Assembly: GCF_014058685.1 (NCBI RefSeq)
Contig: NZ_CP059055.1
Span: 1,887,417 to 1,951,416 of the forward strand
Length of the DNA stretch: 64,000 nt
DNA from: Lactobacillus johnsonii
GTDB lineage: Bacteria > Bacillota > Bacilli > Lactobacillales > Lactobacillaceae
Reading direction: 5' to 3'
Shown here: piece by piece, positions 56,626 to 64,000 of the stretch
Position numbering within the stretch: position 1 is the stretch's first letter
Layout of the letters: each line of letters opens with the position of its first letter
Position numbers and translations under genes: made by a program
The notes under the pieces: generated by a model
What the model saw: the letters and a program-made list of their open reading frames with translations, nothing else
Database searches by the model: none
What the model was told of the DNA's origin: nothing

Positions 56626-58434
56626 TTAATGGCGTGATGCACCTGATGAAGCATCTTCTTTAGCTTCAACTGGCTCTGCTTCAGTATGTTCAGATGCACC
56701 AGAAGCAGCATCTGCCTCAACTCCATACTTACCAGCAAAGTAACTAAATGGCTTCAAAGCTTGAGCATCATATTTAGCAACGAAAGCTGGATCGTCTAAA
56801 GTATTTAATTCAGTTGAATATGGCATGTCATGAGTAATCTTACAGTCGATCAAAACTGGTCCTTCCATTTGTTGAGCAGCAGCTACTGCGTCTTCAAATT
56901 CTCTCTTAGTACGAACAGTAAAGCCTTTTACATTCATACCTTCAGCAGACATAGCCCAATCATTATCAGGAAGTTTTACACCAGATAATGGTTGATGAGA
57001 CTCATCGACTTGTTCCGCTTCAATATAACCCAAAGTTTCATTTGTGAAGACCACATTAATAATATGCATATTGTAGCGTGCTTGGGTTAAAAGCTCTTGG
57101 TTCATCATGGCAAAGCCACCATCACCAGCTAAGTTCCAAACCTCACGCTTTGGATAAATAGTAGCAGCGGCTAAAGCAGCTGGAGCACCATACCCCATAG
57201 TTGCATATAAGCCGGAGGTAGTCCATTTCTGATCATCATGTAGGTGCATCAAGCGATCAAAGTTAATATTTACATTACCTACATCTACTGCAAATACGGC
57301 ATCATTAGCAGCCTTTTTATTGATTACATCAAAAATTGGTTCTACTCTCATTGGGATTTCGTCTGAATCATTAAAGCTCTCAAGCCAAGCTTCCCAGTTT
57401 TCACGATCAGCAAGAGCAGCCTTGTATAATGGAGATTCTGCACGCCCTTCACCTGCTTCAATTAAGGCACGTAAAGTTTTCTTGGAGTCAGCTAACATTG
57501 GAACAGTTACAGCATGACGCTTACCCAATCTTTCTGAATTAATATCAATTTGAATTACTTTTGCCTTAGGATTGAAGAAGAAGATAGAGAATGGTGAATT
57601 GTTACCAACCCAAACTACTAAATCGGCATGAGTTTGAATGTCATTACTTGGCTTAGCACCCACACGACCAATTGAACCCATATATGCTGGGAACTCATCC
57701 TCAACAATTCCTTTTCCTAAAACTGATGAGACTAATGGCATCTTAAATTTATCAGAAAATTCCTTTAACTCTGCACTAGCATCTTGGGCACCATGACCAA
57801 AGTAAATAATTGGATTTTTAGCTTCTTTAATTAATTCAAGTGCTTTATCAATTTGTTCCTTGCGTGGTGCTGGGAAATTAGGAACAATCTTGTGTGCTGC
57901 AGCATTATTACGGAAGTTATCTTCAATCTTATCCCAACCAAAATCTTTCGGTAAGATTAAAACAGCTGGACCCTTCTTTTGATAAGCTTGACGAATTGCT
58001 TCATCCATTAAAACTGGAATAGCTTCCGCTGTCTTTGCTTGGTGATTCCAAACAGCGACTGGATCAAACCATGGCTTTTCATCAAAAGCTTGGAAGAAAT
58101 CAATATCTTGACGACTTGTTGGAACATTAGCAACAATTGCAACCATTGGTGTCTTGTCATATTTTGCATCATAAAGTCCATTCATTAAGTGAACGGCACC
58201 AGGACCTGCAGAACCAAAACAAACTCCTACTTTTCCACTAATTTTGTATTCAGCAGAAGCTGCTAAGGCACCAGCTTCTTCATGTCTTACTTCAATAAAC
58301 TTTATCTTATCTCGCCAATTATGAATTGCATTCATTGTTGAGTCAAATGAGCCGCCTGGAAAACCGTATATATGGTCAATACCCCAGTCATATAAGACTT
58401 GGAACATTGCATCTGAGCCACTAATCTTTGTCAT
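56626..58434 (-). CDS. pox: Pyruvate oxidase (TPP/FAD, H2O2-forming)
   Basis: 602 residues. TPP enzyme with catalytic Glu in EVRHEEAGALAA, central FAD domain (about 190-340), and the TPP diphosphate motif GDGGFAMMNQELLTQARYNMHIINVVFTN. Converts pyruvate, phosphate and O2 to acetyl-phosphate, CO2 and H2O2. After the usual end the protein has an acidic tail with two copies of a motif: DAASGASEH and terminal DASSGASRH, matching the tail of lactate oxidase at 10 kb. AAGGAG is 13 bases from the ATG, longer than usual. The promoter overlaps a cre-like site. Confidence 0.94.
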   Translation of the reverse strand: MTKISGSDAMFQVLYDWGIDHIYGFPGGSFDSTMNAIHNWRDKIKFIEVRHEEAGALAASAEYKISGKVGVCFGSAGPGAVHLMNGLYDAKYDKTPMVAIVANVPTSRQDIDFFQAFDEKPWFDPVAVWNHQAKTAEAIPVLMDEAIRQAYQKKGPAVLILPKDFGWDKIEDNFRNNAAAHKIVPNFPAPRKEQIDKALELIKEAKNPIIYFGHGAQDASAELKEFSDKFKMPLVSSVLGKGIVEDEFPAYMGSIGRVGAKPSNDIQTHADLVVWVGNNSPFSIFFFNPKAKVIQIDINSERLGKRHAVTVPMLADSKKTLRALIEAGEGRAESPLYKAALADRENWEAWLESFNDSDEIPMRVEPIFDVINKKAANDAVFAVDVGNVNINFDRLMHLHDDQKWTTSGLYATMGYGAPAALAAATIYPKREVWNLAGDGGFAMMNQELLTQARYNMHIINVVFTNETLGYIEAEQVDESHQPLSGVKLPDNDWAMSAEGMNVKGFTVRTKREFEDAVAAAQQMEGPVLIDCKITHDMPYSTELNTLDDPAFVAKYDAQALKPFSYFAGKYGVEADAASGASEHTEAEPVEAKEDASSGASRH

Positions 58435-58474
58435 AGTCTATAAGCATCTCCTTAATGTTTTTTCTTACACCTTG

Positions 58475-58512
58475 ATTAAAGCACATTTGTAACACAATTG
58501 AAAGCGGTTGCT
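58475..58512 (-). promoter_or_regulatory. Pyruvate oxidase promoter with cre-like site
   Basis: Minus strand TTTCAA (58498-58503) and TTTAAT (58475-58480), 17 bases apart. AGCAACCGCTTTCA (58499-58512) matches cre at 12 of 14 and overlaps the -35 box, so CcpA repression is plausible. Confidence 0.55.
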
Positions 58513-58634
58513 GTGACTACTAGTCCTGTATTTACTCATTATCAAAAATAATTAATTCACAAACTATTTACTCTTCTTTCACAACTTATCATTAGGTAGC
58601 AACTTTAAACTGTGATTAAGTGATCATACTCAAC

Positions 58635-58673
58635 AAAAAAAGCAAAAAAATTTTTTATTTTTTTTGCTTTAAA
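58635..58673 (-). terminator. mnmG terminator
   Basis: AAAGCAAAAAAAA / TTTTTTTGCTTT hairpin with T run on the minus strand, right after the mnmG stop. Between it and the pyruvate oxidase promoter there is no gene. Confidence 0.8.
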
Positions 58674-58678
58674 ACTAA

Positions 58679-60577
58679 TTATTTATTTTTCACTTTTGCA
58701 ATTCGGCCTTGTTGAATATATGCCGTTAATATTGCCAAATCAGCTGGATTTACACCAGAAATTCTTTCAGCTTGAGCAATTGACTCAGGACGAATCTTTT
58801 CAAATTTTTGACGTGCCTCAGTTGCCAAACTTGGAATTGCGTTGTAGTCAATATCTACTGGAATTTTCTTTGATTCAAGTCGATGCAAACGATCAACCAA
58901 GGTCTTTTCCTTCTTGATATAACCTTCATATTTCAATGCAATTTCAACTTGTTCTTTCACATAACGATCAGTAGCTAAAGTTTCACCACTTAATTTTTCA
59001 ACTGCGTCAAAAGTTACACGTGGTCGCTTCAAAAAGTCTGCGCCGCTAACTCCTGCATTCAAACGATCTTGCTTAACACTAGCTAAATATTCTTGAACCT
59101 CATCAGTAGGGTGAATGGTAACTTTCTTAATAGCTTCCATTGCCTGGGAAATAGCTTGCTTTTTATCTTGGAATTCCTTATAACGATCTTCTGAAATCAA
59201 GCCTAATTCATGACCTTTTTCAGTCAAACGCAAATCTGCATTATCGTGACGAAGAAGAAGACGATATTCTGCCCGGCTAGTTAGCAAACGATATGGTTCA
59301 TTTGTTCCTTTAGTTACTAAGTCATCAATTAAGACCCCAATATATGCTTCATCACGTTGTAAAGTAAATCCAGGCTTATTTTGAGCACTTAAGGCTGCAT
59401 TGATACCAGCAATTAATCCTTGACCGGCTGCTTCTTCATAACCCGATGTTCCGTTCATTTGACCAGCAGTGAAGAGGTGCTTAATATTTTTTGTCTCTAA
59501 TGTATGCTTTAATTGCCAAGGTTCAATTACGTCATATTCAATTGCATATCCTGGGCGCATTAATTCTGCTTTTTCTAGACCAGCAACACTATGAAGCATC
59601 TTCAATTGTACTTCTTCAGGCATTGAAGTAGAAAAGTCACCTACGTATATTTCCTTAGTATGGCGTCCTTCTGGTTCCAAGAAAATTTGGTGACGATCTT
59701 TATCTGCAAAACGAACTACCTTATCTTCAATTGAAGGACAGTAACGTGGGCCTACACCCTTGATAACCCCAGAAAACATTGGAGCACGATCAAGATTTGC
59801 ACGAATAATATCATGCGTTACGGTATTAGTGTAAGTCATATAACAAGACATTTGATCTTCTAGGTAATCACTATCTTTGCTAGTGTAAGAAAAATGTCTT
59901 GGTTCTTTGTCTCCAGGCTCTTCTTGAGTTTTTGAATAATCAATAGTATTTCCATCCACTCGAGGAGGAGTACCAGTCTTAAAACGACGTAATTTAAAGC
60001 CTAACTTTTCAAGATTTTCAGGTAATTTAATAGATGGAAGTGAGTTATTAGGACCTGAAGAATAAGCCAATTCTCCAATAATAATTTTTCCTCTAGCAGC
60101 TGTTCCTGTGGTCAAGACAACGCTTTTAGCATAGTACTTTGCACCAGTATTAGTAATCAACCCTTTACATACTCCATCTTCAACGATCAACTCATCTGCA
60201 ACAGCTTGACGTAAAGTTAAATTAGGCTCGTTTTCAATTGTATCTTTCATACGCTCATGATATTGCCATTTATCAGCTTGTGCCCTCAACGCTCTAACAG
60301 CCGGGCCCTTACCTGTATTGAGCATTCTCATTTGAATATAAGTGGCATCAATGTTTTTACCCATTTCTCCGCCAAGAGCATCGATTTCACGCACAACAGT
60401 GCCCTTTGCTGGTCCACCAACTGATGGATTACATGGCATGAAAGCTACCATGTCTAAATTGATCGTTAAAAGAAGCGTCTTTTCTCCCATTCGTGCTGAT
60501 GCTAAGGCTGCTTCTACTCCCGCATGGCCTGCTCCAACAACAATTACATCATATTCATTTGATTCGTAAGTCTTCAT
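58679..60577 (-). CDS. mnmG: tRNA uridine-5-carboxymethylaminomethyl modification enzyme MnmG (GidA)
   Basis: About 632 residues. FAD-binding [77 protein letters not shown] and the C-terminal helical domain ending [18 protein letters not shown]. Works with MnmE on U34 of tRNAs. ATG at 60577 or 60583 are both possible; a TTG at 60595 is within the mnmE end. Follows mnmE after a few bases. Confidence 0.96.
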   Translation of the reverse strand: MKTYESNEYDVIVVGAGHAGVEAALASARMGEKTLLLTINLDMVAFMPCNPSVGGPAKGTVVREIDALGGEMGKNIDATYIQMRMLNTGKGPAVRALRAQADKWQYHERMKDTIENEPNLTLRQAVADELIVEDGVCKGLITNTGAKYYAKSVVLTTGTAARGKIIIGELAYSSGPNNSLPSIKLPENLEKLGFKLRRFKTGTPPRVDGNTIDYSKTQEEPGDKEPRHFSYTSKDSDYLEDQMSCYMTYTNTVTHDIIRANLDRAPMFSGVIKGVGPRYCPSIEDKVVRFADKDRHQIFLEPEGRHTKEIYVGDFSTSMPEEVQLKMLHSVAGLEKAELMRPGYAIEYDVIEPWQLKHTLETKNIKHLFTAGQMNGTSGYEEAAGQGLIAGINAALSAQNKPGFTLQRDEAYIGVLIDDLVTKGTNEPYRLLTSRAEYRLLLRHDNADLRLTEKGHELGLISEDRYKEFQDKKQAISQAMEAIKKVTIHPTDEVQEYLASVKQDRLNAGVSGADFLKRPRVTFDAVEKLSGETLATDRYVKEQVEIALKYEGYIKKEKTLVDRLHRLESKKIPVDIDYNAIPSLATEARQKFEKIRPESIAQAERISGVNPADLAILTAYIQQGRIAKVKNK

Positions 60578-60584
60578 TTTCATC

Positions 60585-61970
60585 CTACTTTCCAAGACAG
60601 AATTGACTAAATAATTGGGTAATTAATTCATCAGGTGCACTTTCACCAGTAATTTCACCCAAAGTATCCCAAGCATTTTTGAGATCAATTTGAACCAAAT
60701 CTAAAGGCATTGCATCATCAATTCCATTGACAACGTCTTCTAAAGATTGCTTTGCTTTGGCTAATAAACCAGCTTGTCTTTGATTTGTTACCAAGATTTG
60801 ATTTTGTGAATTTTCTATTCCGCTAAAGAATAATTGCTCAATTGCATTCTCAAGCGCATCCATATTTTCTTGCTTTAAGATTGAAGTTACAATAATTGGA
60901 TTATCAGTAATTTCTCTTATCATTTCCTGGGAAATTTTTGTGCCTAGATCTTGTTTGTTTAAAATGATAATTCGTTTTTTATTAGCAGTTAAATTTAATA
61001 AATTTTTATCTTCGTCTGTTAAATCTTGACTTGCATCCAGAAGTAAAAGCACCAAATCAGCTTCAGCGATAGCTTTCTTTGAACGTTCAACTCCAATTTT
61101 TTCGACCTTGCTTTCTGTATGGTGAATCCCAGCAGTATCAATCAGCTTCAGCGGTACGCCTTTAACAGAAACATATTCTTCAAGTGTATCTCTTGTTGTT
61201 CCCGCAATATCAGTAACAATTGCCTTATCGTCCTGCGTTAAATAATTTAAAAGAGAGGATTTACCAACATTTGGTCTTCCCACGATAGCCGTTGCTAGAC
61301 CATTACGGATAATTTTCCCTTCCTGAGCTGTTTTTAGCAATTGATCAATTTGCTTTGAAACTTCTTCGGCCTTCTTCTTCATTTCTTGAGAAGTTAAATC
61401 GTCCATATCATATTCTGGATAATCAATATTCACTTCTTCATGAGCCATTGTATCTAAAAGTTCTTGACGCATTGTTCTGATTTTATCTAACAATCCACCA
61501 GCTAATTGTGTCATAGCAACTTGACGAGACTTATCCGTCTTAGCCCGAACAATATCCATTACAGATTCAGCTTGTGTCAAGTCAATACGACCATTCATAA
61601 AGGCGCGCTTAGTAAATTCACCCGGATCAGCCATTCGAGCACCGTTTGCCAAAAGTAGCTGCAAAATATCATTAGTTACAATCATTCCACCATGACAATT
61701 GATTTCAACCATATCTTCTCGAGTGAAAGTTTTTGGTGCGCGTAATACACTAACCATTGTCTCGTCTACAACATCCTTAGTTTTAGGATCAACGATATGT
61801 CCATAATGAATTGTATGTGAGGGAACCTGAGTTAAATCTGCTCCTTTAAAAAGTTTATTAGCAATCGCTACTGCATCTTCACCAGATAGACGAACAATTG
61901 ATATACCTCCTTCGCCAATAGGAGTAGAAATTGCAGCGATTGTATCAAATTGTGTTAATACTTGTGCCAT
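60585..61970 (-). CDS. mnmE: tRNA modification GTPase MnmE (TrmE)
   Basis: 461 residues from the ATG at 61970 (AGGTG before it); the open frame extends 26 codons upstream without a ribosome site. N-terminal formyl-THF-binding domain ([22 protein letters not shown]), helical domain, and an inserted G domain: [12 protein letters not shown] (G1), [10 protein letters not shown] (G2), DTAG (G3), NKQD (G4). Ends with the invariant FCLGK whose Cys is near the active site. Partner of MnmG encoded downstream. Confidence 0.97.
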   Translation of the reverse strand: MAQVLTQFDTIAAISTPIGEGGISIVRLSGEDAVAIANKLFKGADLTQVPSHTIHYGHIVDPKTKDVVDETMVSVLRAPKTFTREDMVEINCHGGMIVTNDILQLLLANGARMADPGEFTKRAFMNGRIDLTQAESVMDIVRAKTDKSRQVAMTQLAGGLLDKIRTMRQELLDTMAHEEVNIDYPEYDMDDLTSQEMKKKAEEVSKQIDQLLKTAQEGKIIRNGLATAIVGRPNVGKSSLLNYLTQDDKAIVTDIAGTTRDTLEEYVSVKGVPLKLIDTAGIHHTESKVEKIGVERSKKAIAEADLVLLLLDASQDLTDEDKNLLNLTANKKRIIILNKQDLGTKISQEMIREITDNPIIVTSILKQENMDALENAIEQLFFSGIENSQNQILVTNQRQAGLLAKAKQSLEDVVNGIDDAMPLDLVQIDLKNAWDTLGEITGESAPDELITQLFSQFCLGK

Positions 61971-62000
61971 TTTTTCACCTACATAAAATAATCTCAATAA

Positions 62001-62054
62001 AAAAAGTGCCCACTCCACCACTACAAAAAATAATGATGGATAAAGCACTTTGAC
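62001..62054 (-). terminator. Terminator of the rpmH-rnpA-yidC operon
   Basis: AAAGTGC / GCACTTT arms around a long loop, followed on the minus strand by TTTTTT, between yidC and mnmE. Confidence 0.7.
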
Positions 62055-62080
62055 TACTTTATCTTCAAATTAAAGATAAT

Positions 62081-62956
62081 TTATTTTTGTTGTTTACGTC
62101 CTAAACGTTTGTATGCGCGACGAACTTTGCGCTGACGTTCACGTTCTTCCTTCTTTTGTTCCTCAAGTTCACGTTGATACTTGAATGGATTTTGCAAAAT
62201 AAAGGTTTGAACTACTTGGAATAAGTTGGAAATCACCCAGTAAAGTGAAATCGCAGATTGGATACCAATTGCTGAAACCCCAATAATAAGGGGCATCAAG
62301 TATGTCATTCCCTTAGTCATTCCATTTTGTGAGGATTGGGGCGTTGACATCTGACTGATGTATGTACTCATAAAAGTGAATACAGCCGCCAAGATAGGCA
62401 TGATGTAATATGGATCGGGACGTCCCAAATCCATCCACAAAAACCGACCATTTTGCAACTGTGGAGTCCGCCAAATTGCTTGATACAAGGCATACATAAC
62501 TGGCAGTTGAATTAACATTGGTAAACACCCAGTATATGGATTAATACCAGCTTCTTTATATAACTTGCTAGTTTCTTCTTGTAACTTTTGACGTGACTCA
62601 ACATCCTTACCAGGATACTTTTTACGCAATGCATCCATCTGTGGTTGCACTTTTTGTTGCTTAGCCATGCTTCTAATAGAAATGGCATTCAATGGTAATA
62701 AAATTATTCTTACTATAATAGTAAAGATAATGATTGCCCAACCATAGGAATCATGAACTAAACTTGCAATCCAAAGAATAAATTGGGAAATATAGTAAAC
62801 AATATACCGATCCCACCAATTGCCACTAGTATGAGAAATAGGAGCAACACTTGTTCCATTAGTTGATGCACAACCTGTAACTACTAACGTTAAGGCAAGC
62901 ATTCCTAAAGCTAATAGAATCAGTTTCCAATTTTTCTTAGACAAATGATTTCTCAC
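62081..62956 (-). CDS. yidC: Membrane protein insertase YidC/OxaA (lipoprotein)
   Basis: About 291 residues from a GTG at 62956, one base after the rnpA stop; a TTG 15 bases earlier inside rnpA is the alternative. Signal with lipobox VTGCAST, then five conserved helices: YGWAIIIFTIIVRIILLPLN with the functional Arg, NPYTGCLPMLIQLPVMYALYQAI, MTYLMPLIIG, and a basic tail. Inserts membrane proteins with or without SecYEG. One of two YidC paralogues usual in lactobacilli. Part of the rpmH-rnpA operon next to oriC. Confidence 0.93.
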   Translation of the reverse strand: MRNHLSKKNWKLILLALGMLALTLVVTGCASTNGTSVAPISHTSGNWWDRYIVYYISQFILWIASLVHDSYGWAIIIFTIIVRIILLPLNAISIRSMAKQQKVQPQMDALRKKYPGKDVESRQKLQEETSKLYKEAGINPYTGCLPMLIQLPVMYALYQAIWRTPQLQNGRFLWMDLGRPDPYYIMPILAAVFTFMSTYISQMSTPQSSQNGMTKGMTYLMPLIIGVSAIGIQSAISLYWVISNLFQVVQTFILQNPFKYQRELEEQKKEERERQRKVRRAYKRLGRKQQK

Positions 62957-62957
62957 T

Positions 62958-63326
62958 CTACTTTTCCTCAATTTCCGTCTCTTCGCTTGATAAGACCTTA
63001 GCCAGCCTTAAAACATGAATAAGATTCTTCTTGGTTCGTCCCATATCAAAATCTCGTGCATAAGGTCGAGCTATTACTAAAAAGTCTAAATCAGGCTTTA
63101 TCTCTGGCTTAAGTTCTGTCAGTGTAGCACGAATGAACCGTTTGAGGCGATTACGTGCTACCGCCGTATGACCTACTTTTTTCCCAACAGAAATTCCAAC
63201 GCGAAAATGCTTTTGATTTTCTTTGGGTAAGGTATAGACAACAAAGCCGCGATTAGCCATTGACTGTCCTTCTTTAAAAACTTTTTGAAAGTCTCTCTCA
63301 GTTTTTACACGGTAGCTTTTTCTCAA
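62958..63326 (-). CDS. rnpA: Ribonuclease P protein component
   Basis: 122 residues with the RNase P signature [27 protein letters not shown] and the N-terminal [17 protein letters not shown]. Start is a TTG at 63326 with AAGGA upstream; no other in-frame start precedes the conserved N-terminus. Binds the RNase P RNA to mature tRNA 5' ends. Downstream of rpmH, with a terminator-like hairpin between them. Confidence 0.95.
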   Translation of the reverse strand: MRKSYRVKTERDFQKVFKEGQSMANRGFVVYTLPKENQKHFRVGISVGKKVGHTAVARNRLKRFIRATLTELKPEIKPDLDFLVIARPYARDFDMGRTKKNLIHVLRLAKVLSSEETEIEEK

Positions 63327-63349
63327 TCTGGTTCATCCTTACTTAAATT

Positions 63350-63373
63350 AAAAAAACCACTGAGCTTCAGTGG
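63350..63373 (-). terminator. Attenuator-like hairpin between rpmH and rnpA
   Basis: CCACTGA agc TCAGTGG followed on the minus strand by seven T, directly after the rpmH stop. Probably lowers rnpA-yidC expression relative to rpmH. Confidence 0.8.
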
Positions 63374-63374
63374 C

Positions 63375-63515
63375 TTAAGCAGATAAGACTTTTCTACCCT
63401 TTTTACGGCGTCTTGCTAAAACCTTGCGGCCGTTTGCTGTAGCCATACGTTTCATAAAACCATGAACGCGTGAACGGTGACGCTTCTTAGGTTGGTAAGT
63501 TCTCTTAGTTGACAT
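63375..63515 (-). CDS. rpmH: 50S ribosomal protein L34
   Basis: 46 residues beginning [20 protein letters not shown] and ending KGRKVLSA, matching L34 over its whole length. First gene leftward from the origin; GGAGG lies upstream of the ATG. Confidence 0.97.
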   Translation of the reverse strand: MSTKRTYQPKKRHRSRVHGFMKRMATANGRKVLARRRKKGRKVLSA

Positions 63516-63658
63516 TTAATGTTGCACCTCCGTTTTTCAATGCTTAATAAGCACAATTTCTAAGATAGAATAGCATATTTACGCGAAAAAACCAAGGCCT
63601 TATCAAAATTTTCCTAAAAAGAAAAGTTATTTTTAAAGCATTTTTCAAATTATTTTTT

Positions 63659-63978
63659 GTGGATATCTTTTTTTAAATTTTTTATTTATTTTTTATCAAC
63701 AAGATCATTCTCAGAGTTATGCACAATTCACACCCTGTTTAGAACAAAATAAACACCCTGTGGAAAATATAACTTATTTAGCATGCAATGTTGATTTATG
63801 GCGTATAATAAACTCACACGTTGTTGTGGAAAACTTAAGCCTGAAATTTTATTTCACACTTCGGTGGATTTTTATTTTTATATTATCCACATACCTGTGA
63901 ATTTGTTAATCCTTTTTATCACTTGTGGAAAACTTATTTAATTCATGCTAAACTTATTTTGACTTATTCTGTGGATAA
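63659..63978. other. oriC region with DnaA boxes
   Basis: DnaA-box-like 9-mers: TGTGGATAT 63659, TTATCAACA 63693, TTATGCACA 63717, TGTGGAAAA 63759, 63825 and 63924, perfect TTATCCACA 63883 and TGTGGATAA 63970. Both orientations occur. The window ends with GGAGG (about 63990), the likely ribosome site of dnaA just outside. The stretch 63516-64000 holds no gene. Confidence 0.9.
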
Positions 63979-64000
63979 TACGGTATTTGGAGGAATTTTT

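Noticed and set aside
61971..62048. 26-residue N-terminal extension of MnmE
   Set aside because: Would overlap the yidC terminator; the conserved family start is the ATG at 61970.

Overview
The window is low-GC Firmicute DNA. Its last 500 bases are the chromosomal origin region: eight DnaA-box-like 9-mers ending just before a ribosome binding site that must belong to dnaA beyond the window edge. They are preceded on the minus strand by the conserved origin-flanking genes rpmH, rnpA, yidC, mnmE and mnmG. Gene content points to a Lactobacillus of the johnsonii/gasseri/taiwanensis group: tandem deoxynucleoside kinases, YSIRK/LPXTG mucin-binding adhesin, giant cell-envelope proteinase, lactate oxidase plus pyruvate oxidase, many purine permeases. 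The species is inferred; no database was searched.

Layout. 0-5.6 kb: end of a nucleoside-binding lipoprotein, then a minus-strand MurNAc recycling operon (PTS, murQ, mupG, murR) with a consensus promoter and a cre site. 5.9-10 kb: TauE-like permease, aldo/keto reductase, nagB with two NagR-like operators around its promoter, tandem deoxyadenosine/deoxyguanosine kinases. 10-17 kb: lactate oxidase, three paralogous NCS2 purine permeases (one behind a guanine riboswitch, two with PurBox-like leader sites), a membrane-anchored MerR regulator. 17-22.3 kb: XRE regulator, variant peptide deformylase, two paralogous membrane proteins, and a copper operon copY-cupredoxin-cupredoxin-copper ATPase. 22.5-36.5 kb: frameshifted MucBP-repeat adhesin, then a 2273-residue subtilisin-like LPXTG proteinase divergent from its presumed PrtM/PrsA lipoprotein foldase. 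37-42.2 kb: amino-acid antiporter divergent from ornithine decarboxylase and a PLP lyase. 42.2-44 kb: an IS30-family element inside a GNAT gene; removing it with one 13-bp target copy restores the reading frame exactly. 44-51 kb: MFS transporter, HesB-like protein, adenine deaminase with a fourth NCS2 permease, divergent adenosine/adenine deaminase-like gene, then a scar region with toxin-antitoxin remnants. 51.5-58.4 kb: MutS2-like protein without Smr domain, ClC channel, 6-phosphogluconate dehydrogenase, pyruvate oxidase. 58.7-64 kb: origin-proximal housekeeping genes and oriC.

The genes suggest a purine-scavenging, amino-sugar-recycling, proteolytic host-associated bacterium. The observation I would follow first is a shared short C-terminal tail, D-x-x-S-G-A-S-R-H, on the two hydrogen-peroxide-forming oxidases (lactate oxidase and pyruvate oxidase; the latter has two copies). 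It matches the D-x-x-[ST]-G-A-[ST] motif used by ApbE flavin transferase for covalent FMN attachment, so these cytosolic oxidases may carry an extra tethered flavin.
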